Shown: positions 25,018 to 34,195, counted from the stretch's first letter. The stretch is DNA of 64,000 bases from Streptomyces sp. RPA4-2 (GCF_012273515.2 NZ_CP050975.2:9176001-9240000); one strand, 5' to 3'. Notes: generated from the sequence alone by a model not told the origin. Translations and numbers: made by a program.

Positions 25018-25353
25018 CGAGTACGCCCTCCAGAAGAACGTCGCTGGATCGGCAGAAGGCTTGGTGATGCTTCGCTGCTCTCTGCCTGGGGCCCTGTCAG
25101 GCTGTGGTCACTTCCCGGCTACGCCCCTGCCCATCAATCACGATCCTCCCGATTCCGGGCAGGTGCAACAAACATGGCCGGAACGGCGACCCTTCCCAAC
25201 CGACAACCCGACTGCGGAACAGTTCTTCTCCGACAGCCGGGCCGACCTGCACTTCTCTCGCACGAGCAACCGTCGTCGGTGTCCGCGAACCGTTCGAATC
25301 CTGCCGACAGCTGTCACCTCGGGTCGGACGGTTCCGTCCAGCGATCGGCGTCC
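25018..25353. other. Intergenic stretch, no gene seen
   Basis: About 335 bases between the HAD and MarR genes, both leftward. Open frames exist but no family or ribosome site is recognisable. The promoter of the GH65 operon should lie here; I cannot place it. Confidence 0.35.
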
Positions 25354-25836
25354 TCAGGTGACCTCGCCGAGATCCTCATTCAGCCGTGCCGCGGCGTCAA
25401 CGCTCGACGGCCGACCTGCGACAAACCGGGCCAGGTGTGTTTCAAGGGACTCGAGTTGCTCGAGCCCCATATGCGCTCCCCAGCGCTCGCGCACGTCGTC
25501 GAAGAGTGAGGCGCCGAGCGTCATCATGTCGTGGCCCCGGCCGGTGACCCGCAGCCGCTTGAGGCGGCCGTCGCTCGGGTCGTCCTCCCGCTCGACGTAT
25601 CCGAGCTTCTCCAGTGCGGCAATCGTCCTGGCGGCACCCTGTTTGGAGACCGAGAGCCGACGGCCGAGCTCCGAGGCCGTGTCCGCTCCCTCGTCGATGG
25701 CGCGCAGGGCGAACTCATGCGATGCGCGCACGCCCGGGTGCCCGCGACGCGCCAGTTCACCGTGCACGTCGTCCACCATCGACTGGAAGCCGCCGAGAAG
25801 CAGCAGCGCGAGTTCAGCGCCCGGTGATCGTGCCAT
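25354..25836 (-). CDS. MarR-family transcriptional regulator
   Basis: It is 160 aa from ATG 25836; the frame is open to 25872 but that start would sit in the operator. The winged helix is TASELGRRLSVSKQGAARTI, then LGYVEREDDPSDGRLKRLRV, with flanking dimerisation helices. It is divergent from an epoxide-hydrolase-like gene, and two palindromes in the 90 bases between them are likely its binding sites. It is probably a repressor relieved by a small aromatic or lipophilic effector. Confidence 0.88.
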   Translation of the reverse strand: MARSPGAELALLLLGGFQSMVDDVHGELARRGHPGVRASHEFALRAIDEGADTASELGRRLSVSKQGAARTIAALEKLGYVEREDDPSDGRLKRLRVTGRGHDMMTLGASLFDDVRERWGAHMGLEQLESLETHLARFVAGRPSSVDAAARLNEDLGEVT

Positions 25837-25860
25837 GCGACGAAGCATACGAGAAACGAG

Positions 25861-25906
25861 GTCGACAACCATGTTGTCGACCTATAGATTGACAACTATG
25901 TTGTCG
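25861..25906. promoter_or_regulatory. Tandem palindromic operator of the MarR regulator
   Basis: GTCGACAAC-CAT-GTTGTCGAC (25861-25881) is a perfect 9-bp inverted repeat. A second copy, GACAAC-TAT-GTTGTC (25891-25905), is centred 27 bases away. Both share the half-site GACAAC. They lie between the divergent MarR and hydrolase genes, and the second one contains TTGACA, a possible -35 for the hydrolase. Confidence 0.75.
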
Positions 25907-25924
25907 ATCGAGTCCAGGAGCATG

Positions 25925-26809
25925 ATGGAACCCTTTGCCGGCGGCGCCACCATCCCGGGTGTCGAGCACCACCAAGTCAGCCTGAACGGGACCGAACTGC
26001 ACTACATATCGGCCGGGACCAGCGGCTCTCCCGTCATGCTGGTCCACGGCTTCCCCGAGACCTGGTGGGTCTTCCGCAAGCTGATCCCCCTGCTCAGCGA
26101 GCACCATCGCGTATTCGCCCCCGACCTTCGCGGCTTCGGTGACTCCGCCACCGCGACCACAGCGCACGACAGTGTGACCGCGGCCCAGGATCTGTGTGAA
26201 CTGATTGCGCGGCTCGACGTGGGCCCCGTCCATCTCACGGGCCAGGACATCAGCGGCCCCACCACGTTCCGTGTCACCGCCACACGACCCGACCTCGTGC
26301 GAAGCTATGCGGCGATCGAGACCGGACTGCCCGGGTTCGGTGTCGAAAGGCTCGCGGACGTCGCCCATGGCGGCGCCTGGCACATCGGCGTGCTCGCCGC
26401 CCCCGGCATCCCCGACATGCTGCTCGCCGGACGAGAACGGGCGTTCCTCGCGCAGTACGCGATCCCGTCGCTCTGCGTGACCCCTGACGCGTTCACCGAC
26501 GACGATATCGACGAACTCGCCCGCTCCTACGCGCGACCCGACGCGTTCAACGGCGCGGCCGGACTGTACCGATCGATGCTCCGCGAAGGCGACGAAATCC
26601 GCGAACTGGCATCCCGGAAACTCACCACGCCCGTGCTCGCTGTCGGCGGCAGATCGGGAGAGTTCACCCCGGCGACCCTGCGCCAGGTCGCCGAGGACGT
26701 CAGCACCCTCTCACTCGACGGGATCGGCCACTATGCGGCGATGGAAGCCCCCGACAGGCTCGCGGACGGCCTCCTGTCCTTCTACGAGAAACTCGACAAC
26801 CGGGGGTGA
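25925..26809 (+). CDS. Alpha/beta hydrolase, epoxide-hydrolase-like
   Basis: It is 294 aa; ATG 25925 has AGGAG five bases upstream (25922 is too close). Oxyanion motif HGFPETWWVF, nucleophile segment VHLTGQDISGPTTF where Asp takes the nucleophile place as in epoxide hydrolases and dehalogenases, and catalytic His near LDGIGHYAAMEAPDRLA. A fluoroacetate-dehalogenase-like or epoxide-hydrolase role fits. It is divergently paired with a MarR regulator that likely controls it. Confidence 0.88.
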   Translation: MEPFAGGATIPGVEHHQVSLNGTELHYISAGTSGSPVMLVHGFPETWWVFRKLIPLLSEHHRVFAPDLRGFGDSATATTAHDSVTAAQDLCELIARLDVGPVHLTGQDISGPTTFRVTATRPDLVRSYAAIETGLPGFGVERLADVAHGGAWHIGVLAAPGIPDMLLAGRERAFLAQYAIPSLCVTPDAFTDDDIDELARSYARPDAFNGAAGLYRSMLREGDEIRELASRKLTTPVLAVGGRSGEFTPATLRQVAEDVSTLSLDGIGHYAAMEAPDRLADGLLSFYEKLDNRG

Positions 26810-27109
26810 CGCGGGCCGGTCCACGATCACTGGCACCCGACCGAGCGAGACACCGGAGAGACAGCCGACGGGCGTTGCGGTGTCGTAGGTCGAAGCCGTT
26901 CCGGCGCTCCGCGTGATCTGACCCCACGCGCCACTCGACGGGTGATAACGGACCGAGGCCCAGGCGCAAAGCGATGTTCGCGGTGGGCCCACGGGTCGCG
27001 CCAGGGGTGTGGGGAGCAGCTCGGACACCTGGTGGGTGGCATCGCGTCTCCGGGACATCCCCGCCTATGCGGGGAGGCCGGCTTCGGCGAGCAGGTGAAC
27101 ACGAACGGG
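26810..27109. other. Intergenic stretch with a CRISPR-repeat-like hairpin
   Basis: About 300 bases with no supported gene. A 29-base segment at 27052-27080 (GGGACATCCCCGCCTATGCG, then GGGAGGCCG) has the look of a type I-E CRISPR repeat but occurs once only. Confidence 0.4.
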
Positions 27110-27514
27110 GGACCAGCCGACGGCATCCACCTGCGGATCCGCCTGTCAGAGGCGAAGTCCTGCGTGCTGGTCGTCATGGGCGTGAGTGCGGACGGCACCA
27201 AGGAGCTGATCGCGATGGCCGACGGCTACCGGGAATCAGCCGAGTCCTGGGGCGACTTGCTGCGTGACTGTGCCCGGCGGGGGACGGGCGCCCAGCACTG
27301 GGCTTCTGGAAGGCCTTGGCTGGCCGAGGTGTTCCCCGAGGCCCGCCATCAACGGCGCTGGGTTCACGAAACGGCCAACGTGCTCCACGCGACCCCCAAG
27401 TCGGCCCAGCCTGGCGCGCGGAGGGAGCCGCAGGACACAGGGCGCGGGAGTACCGACGCGATCCATCGACGGGGCTGGGCGCTGGGGCTTGTCCAGGGTC
27501 AGTCGGATGTCTGA
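27110..27514 (+). pseudogene. IS256-family transposase fragment
   Basis: The translation contains the IS256 block ADGIHLRIRLSEAKSCVLVV, then GTKELIAMADGYRESAESWG and DLLRDCARRG, followed after a small deletion by LAEVFPEARHQRRWVHETAN and VLHATPKSAQPGARR. The N-terminal third, the loop holding VGDGALGFW and the C-terminal third are missing. It is a dead central fragment. Confidence 0.8.
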
Positions 27515-28236
27515 CGAAGGACCAGACCGACGAAGCCCCACGTGTCGCGGTAGACGCGCAACCATTCGGTGCGGCGGACCGCGGCTGTCTCAAGCACCTG
27601 CGAGCTGTCCGGGTCGGCAGGGTGGTCCAGGGCCCATGAGGCCAGCGATCCCCAGCAGGCCCACTCGTAGTCGTCCAGTTCACGACGCGTGCTGACATGC
27701 CCGTGGACGGGAGTCCACCCGTCGGCGACGACGCGGTCCAGGGTGGTCGCCAGGTCGGTGAAGTCCCCGAGCATCTCGATGGCCTCCTGTGACGGCTCAC
27801 GTTCCCAGAAGCCGTCACCGATCAGGACACGTCCGCCCGGAGCCAAGTGCCTACGTGCCGCCGCGAGGGTGGGCAGCAGGCCGCCGAGGGCATGCGTGGC
27901 CCCGACGCTGAGTACCAGGTCGAATGAGTCCGTGGAACGGAAGTCCGCGGCCTCCTGGCGGTGCAGTGCCAGGCGCGTTTGGACGCCCAGCCGGCTCGCG
28001 GCCTCGCGCGCCTGTCGAAGGGCGTCCTCGGAGATGTCGACCCCCTCGGCGTGCAGTTGCGGGTGCGCGGTCAGGGCGCGCAGAAGCCATTCCCCGCCGC
28101 CGCAGCCCAGGTCGAGTACCCGCTCGTCGCCACATGGGGCGCCATGTTCCAGCAGTTGTCGCACCGAGTCGTCGTCGAGTGGAGACTGGATCGGGTGGTT
28201 GGCATGGGCGAGCCTGGAGATCTGTTCACGATTCAC
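27499..28236 (-). CDS. SAM-dependent class I methyltransferase
   Basis: It is 245 aa from GTG 28236 (VNREQISRLAHANHPIQSPL); the open frame to 28362 has no better start. SAM motif I is VLDLGCGGGEWLLRAL, motif post-I EGVDIS, then FDLVLSVGATHALGGLLPTL and PGGRVLIGDGFWEREPS. It overlaps the end of the IS256 relic. Substrate is unknown. Confidence 0.85.
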   Translation of the reverse strand: MNREQISRLAHANHPIQSPLDDDSVRQLLEHGAPCGDERVLDLGCGGGEWLLRALTAHPQLHAEGVDISEDALRQAREAASRLGVQTRLALHRQEAADFRSTDSFDLVLSVGATHALGGLLPTLAAARRHLAPGGRVLIGDGFWEREPSQEAIEMLGDFTDLATTLDRVVADGWTPVHGHVSTRRELDDYEWACWGSLASWALDHPADPDSSQVLETAAVRRTEWLRVYRDTWGFVGLVLRQTSD

Positions 28237-28499
28237 CGGCGCAGCTTGACAGCGCCCGAGCTCCCACGCACGTCGATTTCCTCCGCGGACTGGACGTCCG
28301 TCAGACAACCGTCGGTCCACAGGTATTGACGATTGCTCAGGAAACAACGTCTTGGTCCGCAAGGCTCACCGGACCGGGGTAGCACGCGAAAGGGCGTCAG
28401 GCCTCTCGGCCTTGCCGTATGGATGTCGTAAGGAGTCGCGAGATGGGGGATTCAGGGGCCTATCGTCCCTCCTTGGTCGAGAAGAAAGATGTTTCTTAC

Positions 28500-30065
28500 A
28501 TGGAAGCCCTGTCCCGCCTGAGACGTGCCCTGGCCTGCGGGGTCGCCGCAGCCGTCGTAGTAGTCTCCGGCCTGGCTGCCCAAGCCCAGGCTGCGCCGGC
28601 GTCAACCGCCCCCGTGGACAAGACCTGCGGAACCCCATCCGTGCCGGCCGGCGGCAACTGCATGAGCTCGTTGATCAGCTCCGCCTTCGACATGATCAAA
28701 GCCGAGCGAGCGGCCGCCGACATCAACAAGCTGGACAACGCGGCGTTCACCCAGAACACCGCGACGAACTTGAGCGCGGAGTTTCCGGGCTTCAACGTCA
28801 TGGTGTTCAAGACCGTGGGCACCGACCTGTTTGACTCCGAGTTCTTTGTGAACGAGCACACGGCTGACATGACGGGGGTGTTGCTCGACACCACCTACAA
28901 GCTCAAACATTTCCTGGACAAGGACCAAAAGGACCCCTCCGGCTATGACATCTTCCAGATCTGGGTCTTCCAGGGGGACTCGACCTTCCGCAACCGGGGT
29001 GACGGCGGCTTCATGAACTGGGCGTTCACCGGCAACGACAGCGACACCGTCAAAGAGGAGCCGTGGACCTGTCGGGCGAACACTTCGAGGCCCTACGAAT
29101 GCGACGGCGACGTGCGCACCCTCCACTTCCCCGCGCGGTCCGGCTACGCCACCACGACCGGCAGCCTGACCCCCGACGCGAGCAGCCCCGGCTACCACGC
29201 CTGCCTGGACGTCACCGGCAACGGCACCGCGAACGGCACCCCCGTGCAGATGTGGGAGTGCAACGGCGGCGCCTCACAGAAGTGGACCTACAACGGTTAC
29301 AAGCTCCAGGCGGCCAACGGCAAGTGCCTCGACCTGGAGGGCAACAACAACACGAACGGGACCAAGCTTCAGATCTGGGACTGCGAGGAAATCCCCGGTC
29401 AACGCTGGCACATGTCGCCCAGCGGCAGTTTGCGGCACATGACGGACCAAGACGACCGGTCCAAGGACATCTGCATGAACGACCTGAACGGCCAGACCGC
29501 CAACGGCAGCACGGTGGCAGCCTGGGCTTGCGGCTCCGCCGACAACCGGGACACCCCCAGCCAGAACTGGGCTTGGGGCGGCACCCCACCGACCACGTCC
29601 GGCAATCGGGCGATCTGGGTGGTCAACTCCGACAAGACCTACGTCAACACCGAGTACAACCGGTGCATGGTGCGCGGACCTGAGTTCGACAGCTCCAAGA
29701 CCGGCGGCTTGGTGACCCAGCACGTGTGCCAGTCGACGGCGCCCAGCAGCCACCAGTGGGCAGCCGAGCTCCCCTCGTCCTTTGACAGCAAGGGCTACTA
29801 CTGGATCAAGGCCGGCAACGGCATGTGCCTGACCGTCCCTTACAACAACGGCACCCCGCCGTCGGCCGGGACTCAGCTGTTCTGGTGGGGCTGCGAGACC
29901 CGCTGGTTCTCGGGCAGCCAGATGTGGAACATCATCCCGACCAAGGTCGGAACCAAGGGGGCCTACATGTTCATCAACAACTGGACGGGCCTGTGCCTGT
30001 CGATGGACCCAGCCACCGCCTCCGCCTCGGGCGGCAAGGTCACCCAGGACACCTGCCCGAAGTAA
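28500..30065 (+). CDS. Secreted protein with ricin-B lectin repeats
   Basis: It is 521 aa from ATG 28500. A Sec signal peptide (LRRALACGVAAAVVVVSGLA, AQAQA) precedes the mature protein. Residues about 35-190 form a domain I do not recognise (NCMSSLISSAFDMIKAERAA, FFVNEHTADMTGVLLDTTYK). Then come two beta-trefoil lectin regions with QxW motifs: HACLDVTGNGTANGTPVQMW, GKCLDLEGNNNTNGTKLQIW, CMNDLNGQTANGSTVAAW, and later GMCLTVPYNNGTPP and LCLSMDPATASASGG. It probably binds carbohydrate outside the cell. The unknown domain may be catalytic or toxic. Confidence 0.85.
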   Translation: MEALSRLRRALACGVAAAVVVVSGLAAQAQAAPASTAPVDKTCGTPSVPAGGNCMSSLISSAFDMIKAERAAADINKLDNAAFTQNTATNLSAEFPGFNVMVFKTVGTDLFDSEFFVNEHTADMTGVLLDTTYKLKHFLDKDQKDPSGYDIFQIWVFQGDSTFRNRGDGGFMNWAFTGNDSDTVKEEPWTCRANTSRPYECDGDVRTLHFPARSGYATTTGSLTPDASSPGYHACLDVTGNGTANGTPVQMWECNGGASQKWTYNGYKLQAANGKCLDLEGNNNTNGTKLQIWDCEEIPGQRWHMSPSGSLRHMTDQDDRSKDICMNDLNGQTANGSTVAAWACGSADNRDTPSQNWAWGGTPPTTSGNRAIWVVNSDKTYVNTEYNRCMVRGPEFDSSKTGGLVTQHVCQSTAPSSHQWAAELPSSFDSKGYYWIKAGNGMCLTVPYNNGTPPSAGTQLFWWGCETRWFSGSQMWNIIPTKVGTKGAYMFINNWTGLCLSMDPATASASGGKVTQDTCPK

Positions 30066-30077
30066 CGCTCACACCCA

Positions 30078-30114
30078 CGGGAGGGCCGGTACCAGAACAC
30101 ACCCGGCCCTCCCG
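30078..30114 (+). terminator. Terminator of the lectin gene
   Basis: CGGGAGGGCCGG (30078-30089) pairs with CCGGCCCTCCCG (30103-30114) around a 13-nt loop, starting 13 bases after the stop codon. Confidence 0.8.
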
Positions 30115-30263
30115 CCCCGGGCGGACTTTTCCGACATGGCGTGGGACGTCCCTACCGCCGGAACCTCGTCCCACCGAAGCGGTCCTCACGGGCGCGCGAA
30201 GCGCAGGCGGCCTACCCGATCGATTGGTGGCGACCGGGTGGCAACTGGCCCTGGCAGTAGCCG

Positions 30264-30626
30264 TCATGGTGCGGGGCGTGCAGGGATCTCCTCCAGCGTG
30301 CTGACCATGACCGCCTCCACCTGGTCCACGCTGATGGTGGGTGGCCGGCCCGGCCGGGGCTCGTCCACCAGCCCGTCCGGACGGGCCGCCAGAAACCGGC
30401 GCCGCTACTTGCGGACCGTGTCCGCCGCGACCCGTAACTCCCGTGCCACCACAACAACGGCACATCAGCACCGTCGCATGCCAACACCATGCGGGCCCGC
30501 CACTGCCTGCGCAGATGACGCCCTGCGGGCCCAATGCTCCAACACCACACGCTCATCGGGCGACAACAACAACGGTTCCAACTTCGGACCACGACGAGGC
30601 ACCGGCACACCCGCAGAAGCGGGCAT
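30264..30626 (-). pseudogene. IS630-family transposase remnant
   Basis: Read leftward, three frames join into an IS630 N-terminal half: PKLEPLLLSPDERVVLEHWA, WRARMVLAC, then VARELRVAADTVRK and [40 protein letters not shown]. Two frameshifts and a TAG after TVRK break it, and the catalytic half is absent. Confidence 0.75.
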
Positions 30627-30639
30627 ACACAAACTAACG

Positions 30640-30832
30640 ACGGATCTCCGGCGCAAGACACGAGCGGAACTCGCCACGACTCGGAAGGTCATCGCGGAAC
30701 TCGCACCGACCGGGGCCGAATCCGAACCGTCCGAGTCGGCCACCGCCCACCAGGCCATCCTGAATGCCTTCAACACCCACCCCGATCAGGCGTTAACCTG
30801 GACGCGGCCGCCACCAGAAACGGAATTAAAGC
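30640..30832 (+). pseudogene. Relic A of the IS5 passenger gene
   Basis: LTTDLRRKTRAELATTRKVI, AELAP and TATAHQ-like HQAILNAFNTHPDQAL match the middle of the passenger protein of the element at 0.4-1.75 kb. A deletion then joins it to the end of the gene in another frame (GRHQKRN, stop at 30830). It ends with the IS end-like sequence CCAGAAACGGAATTAA. Confidence 0.65.
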
Positions 30833-31419
30833 CGCTCCTCGTGGGCTGGAATCGGCACGGCCGCCGGCCGCCACTCTCGCCTGATCAACCCGAACACCCA
30901 CGAGTCGGATACCTCGCCGTTCACGACGCAGTCCTCCCGCAACGTCCCTTCACGCATGAATCCGATCTTCTCCAGGACCCGGGCGGATGCCACGTTGCGC
31001 GTATCGGTCTCGGCCTGAACTCGATTCAGGTCCAGGCTGTCGAATGCCCACTGCAGCAAGGCGTGCGCGGCCTCCGTCGCGAAGCCGTGGCCCCACATCG
31101 CTTCGCCGAGGACGTAGCCCAACGACGCGCTGCGGTGGTCCGGGTTCCATCTGGTCAGACCGCACCAGCCGACGAAGGCCCCGTCAGAAGCACGGTCGAT
31201 GGCCACCCGCACCCCGGTGTCTTCGTCCGCCATCTTCCGGCACATCGCGATGAAGCGCTCGGCGCGAGCCCGTTCGTCCCACGGCGGGGAGTCCCAGTAG
31301 CGCATTACGTAGGTGTTGCCGTGCAGTGCGAAGAGGCGGTCCGCGTCGGCGTCGGTGAAGGGACGCAGCCGCAGGCGAGCGGTGTGCAGCATGGGGGTGG
31401 CCAAAGTCATGCGCACCAT
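30826..31419 (-). CDS. GNAT acetyltransferase, RimJ/RimL-like
   Basis: It is 197 aa from ATG 31419 with AGGAC upstream. The order is that of RimJ/RimL enzymes: LHTARLRLRPFTDADADRLF, GFVGWCGLTRW-type strand (FVGWCGLTRWNPDHRSASLG), acetyl-CoA loop YVLGEAMWGHGFATEAAHAL, then VQAETDTRNVASARVLEKIG FMREGTLRED. It would acetylate a protein N-terminus or an amino group of a small molecule. It lies between two relics of the same IS passenger gene, so it may have moved with, or been trapped by, those elements. Confidence 0.88.
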   Translation of the reverse strand: MVRMTLATPMLHTARLRLRPFTDADADRLFALHGNTYVMRYWDSPPWDERARAERFIAMCRKMADEDTGVRVAIDRASDGAFVGWCGLTRWNPDHRSASLGYVLGEAMWGHGFATEAAHALLQWAFDSLDLNRVQAETDTRNVASARVLEKIGFMREGTLREDCVVNGEVSDSWVFGLIRREWRPAAVPIPAHEERL

Positions 31420-31489
31420 CTTGTGTCCTCATGGGGCGGGCAGAACGCCGAATATCCGATCTCGGTTCGGTCCTCACGACCAAGGCACC

Positions 31490-31640
31490 GCCTATCAGCA
31501 GATCGTGCACCGCACGGCTACTCGGCCTGCCCGCCGACGACCCGGACATGAACGTCACCGACAGCCGCCTCGCCCGCCAAGGCTTCCTCACCAAAGCCGG
31601 ACGAGGCCACTACCAGAAACGGACTGAACGACCTCTGAGG
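31490..31640 (+). pseudogene. Relic B of the IS5 passenger gene with IS end
   Basis: ARLLGLPADDPDMNVTDSRL, then ARQGFLTKAGRGHYQKR matches the C-terminal domain of the passenger protein at 403-801. The stop has been lost (CTGAAC for CTTAAC). The terminal repeat (CCAGAAACGGACTGAACG) and a following CTGAG are still visible. Confidence 0.7.
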
Positions 31641-31667
31641 CCCATGCAGATGGCGTCGGGTCGGAGG

Positions 31668-32618
31668 TCAGGGCACGATGTAGTTCGCGGCGCGGAACAG
31701 TTCGTACCATTCCGCACGGGTCAGTGGTACGTCCGATCCGAGGGCCGCGTCCACGACGCGCTGCGGTGTGGTGGTACCGATGACCACCTGCATCCGGGCG
31801 GGGTGCCGGGTGATCCAGGCTGTCGCGATGGCCAGGGAGGGCACACCGTACTTCGCCGCCAGGCGGTCGATGACGGCGTTGAGCTTGGGGTGGCGCTCCG
31901 AGCCGAGGAACGGTCCGTCGAAGAAGCCGGCCTGGAACGGTGACCAGGCCTGCACGGTGATGTCGTGCAGGCGGCAGTAGTCCAGGAGCCCGTCGTCACG
32001 GCTGACCGACTGGTCCAAGCCCTGCATGTTGGCTGCGACGCCTTGCGCGATGAGCGGGGCGTGCGTGATCGACAGCTGGAGCTGGTTCACCACCAGCGGC
32101 TGACTGACGTGGCGCTTCAACAGGTCGATCTGCCGGGAGGTGTGGTTCGAGACGCCGAAGGCCCGTACCTTGCCTGCCGTGGCGAGTTCGTCGAACGCAC
32201 GCGCGACTTCCTCGGGTTCGACCAAGGCGTCGGGACGGTGCAGCAGCAGGATGTCGAGGTAGTCGGTGCCAAGGGCCTTGAGTGAACCGTCCACCGACTC
32301 GATGATGTGTTCGTAGGAGAAGTCGAAGTACGGGCCTTCGCGGACGATGCCCGCCTTTGACTGGATGATCAACTTTTCGCGCTGCGAGGGGCCCAGTCGC
32401 ATCGCCTCGGCGAAACGGCGCTCGCAGCCGTGCAGTTCGCTGCCGTACACGTCGGCGTGATCGAGGAATGTGATGCCGGAGTCCATCGCGGTGGCGAGGA
32501 GTTCTCGTACCTCTGCGTCGCTCTTGTCCTGGATGCGCATGAGGCCGAGCACGATGTTCGGGACGACCATTTCGGTGCCGGGCAGCTTGAAATTCTTCAC
32601 GATCGGATCCTTGTCCAT
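31668..32618 (-). CDS. Aldo/keto reductase
   Basis: It is 316 aa. Catalytic residues of the family are present: Asp in FLDHADVYGSELHGCERRFA, Tyr of DVYG, Lys in IIQSKAGIV, and His in ILLLHRPDALVEPEEVARAF. It also has FGVSNHTSRQIDLL and the nucleotide-binding GTTTPQRVVDAA region. It resembles YdhF-type NADPH enzymes. It lies 24 bases after another, different aldo/keto reductase on the same strand. Confidence 0.92.
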   Translation of the reverse strand: MDKDPIVKNFKLPGTEMVVPNIVLGLMRIQDKSDAEVRELLATAMDSGITFLDHADVYGSELHGCERRFAEAMRLGPSQREKLIIQSKAGIVREGPYFDFSYEHIIESVDGSLKALGTDYLDILLLHRPDALVEPEEVARAFDELATAGKVRAFGVSNHTSRQIDLLKRHVSQPLVVNQLQLSITHAPLIAQGVAANMQGLDQSVSRDDGLLDYCRLHDITVQAWSPFQAGFFDGPFLGSERHPKLNAVIDRLAAKYGVPSLAIATAWITRHPARMQVVIGTTTPQRVVDAALGSDVPLTRAEWYELFRAANYIVP

Positions 32619-32642
32619 CAGTAGTTTTCGGTGCCGGGCGCC

Positions 32643-33503
32643 TCAGGCCGCCGAGAGGCGGGAAATCTGCTCAGGAGTGAGTTTGACGTCGGTGGCGGCC
32701 GCTGAGTCACGGATGCTTTCGGGGCGAGAGGACCCGGGAATCGGGACCACCACGGGCGCGAGAGCAAGCTCCCAGGCCAGCGTCACCCGGTAGACGCTGA
32801 CGCCTACCTCGTCCGCGACCTCTCGGAAAGCGGCGTGTTGCGCCGAGAGTTCGGGCGCGTTCGCTATGCCGCCCAACGGGCTCCAGGGCAGGAACGCGAT
32901 CCCTAGTTCGTTGCAGCGTTCCAGCTCGCGCAGACTTGAACGGAACCTGGGCGAGAACTGGTTCTGGACCGAGTCGAGCCGACCGCCCAGGACCTCGTTC
33001 GCCTCGTCGATCTGGTCCACAGTCGCGTTGGAGATACCCGCCATGCGGATCACGCCCTCGTCGAGCAGGTCACGGATTGCACCGATCGAATCGGCGTACG
33101 GGACGCGCGGGTCGGGGCGGTGGAACTGGTAGAGGCCGATCGCCTCGACGCCCAGGCGCTTGGCCGACTCCTTGGCGGCCTGCTTGAGATGGGCCGGATT
33201 GCCGTTCAGAGTCCAACTGCCGTCGCCGGGCCGCAGGTGACCCCCCTTCGTCGCGACGAGCACGACGTCCGCTCCCCGGCCGTACGCGCGCAGAGCCTGG
33301 GCGATGAGCTCCTCGTTGTGTCCGACCTCGCCGGCGTCGCGGTGATACGCGTCCGCCGTGTCGATGAGCGTGACACCGGCATCGAGCGCAGCGTGGATCG
33401 TCGCGATCGATCTGCGGGTGTCGGGGCGGCCCTCAATGGACATCGGCATTCCGCCGAGCCCGATCGCCGACACCGTCTGTCCGCCGATCGTGCGTTGCTT
33501 CAT
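32643..33503 (-). CDS. Aldo/keto reductase
   Basis: It is 286 aa. Motifs: IGLGGMPMSIEGRP, catalytic Asp and Tyr in LIDTADAYHRDAGEVGHNEE, Lys in VLVATKGGHLRPGDG, His in LYQFHRPDPRVPYADSIGAI, then the phosphate-binding VPIPGSSRPESIRDS. It is the first gene of a two-gene operon. The pair could reduce aldehydes under stress; no regulator is adjacent. Confidence 0.92.
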   Translation of the reverse strand: MKQRTIGGQTVSAIGLGGMPMSIEGRPDTRRSIATIHAALDAGVTLIDTADAYHRDAGEVGHNEELIAQALRAYGRGADVVLVATKGGHLRPGDGSWTLNGNPAHLKQAAKESAKRLGVEAIGLYQFHRPDPRVPYADSIGAIRDLLDEGVIRMAGISNATVDQIDEANEVLGGRLDSVQNQFSPRFRSSLRELERCNELGIAFLPWSPLGGIANAPELSAQHAAFREVADEVGVSVYRVTLAWELALAPVVVPIPGSSRPESIRDSAAATDVKLTPEQISRLSAA

Positions 33504-33736
33504 CGAACGTCTCCTCCGGATGTGGAAGACAGGTGGTCGAGGTCTTCTCGCACGGAAGGCCTGTCTGACCGAGCCTAGGAATCAATGATTCGCAAGTCCA
33601 ACAGTTGCTGGTCATGGCATTGAGAAATGGAATGGATGAATGGATCCGCAGCAGATGTACTACGTGGCGTGCTTGGCGAGTGAGGAGCGTCGCTTAAGTA
33701 GTGCAACGGTGCTTTTTCTGGTTGCTGGGCAGGCCT

Positions 33737-34118
33737 TCAGGGGCTGTGGCCTTGTTGTCTGTAGTGACTGGGGCAGGCTTGCTGTTGGCGCCCGCGACGC
33801 CATGTCGACCAGTGCAAGGTGTGGTCGAGGGGGGAGGGGCGGCGGTCGGTGGGCCGGCTGATTCAGACGTCTGATCTCGGCGAGGCTGAGGTGGATGAGC
33901 TGGGAGGATCCGTTTCTGCTTCTCCGCATCCAGTCCCTGGGTCGTAGAACGGTCAGGCAGGCGTGGGCGGCGCCCTCTACCGCCTCGTCACCGGTGACCG
34001 GCATTCGCACCGTCACGCGTGACCTGCTGAAGGCATACGCATGCGAACACCAGACGGCTCCCGCACCTGTTCGTAGGACGGAAGCCGTCAGTGTGCGGTC
34101 AGGAGGGGGCGACTGCAT
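33737..34118 (-). pseudogene. Transposase C-terminal remnant (IS701-like)
   Basis: The leftward frame gives RNGSSQLIHLSLAEIRRL; after a frameshift it continues HTLHWSTWRRGRQQQACPSH YRQQGHSP and a stop at 33737. The LxWSTWRRxxQ...HYRR ending is that of a common Streptomyces transposase type, which I take to be IS701-like. The catalytic part is missing. Confidence 0.5.
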
Positions 34119-34195
34119 CGAGGGCCGGTGACATGGCCGGTGTCGTCAGGAAGGGGCACGTTCCACGGCCAGATCATCTCCTCCGTGACGAGCAG

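Noticed and set aside
24857..26809. A 650-aa protein ending in the alpha/beta hydrolase
   Set aside because: The upstream part runs antisense to the HAD and MarR genes; the hydrolase has its own ribosome site at 25925.
27052..27080. A CRISPR array
   Set aside because: Only one repeat-like unit; nothing similar at spacer distance and no cas gene in the window.
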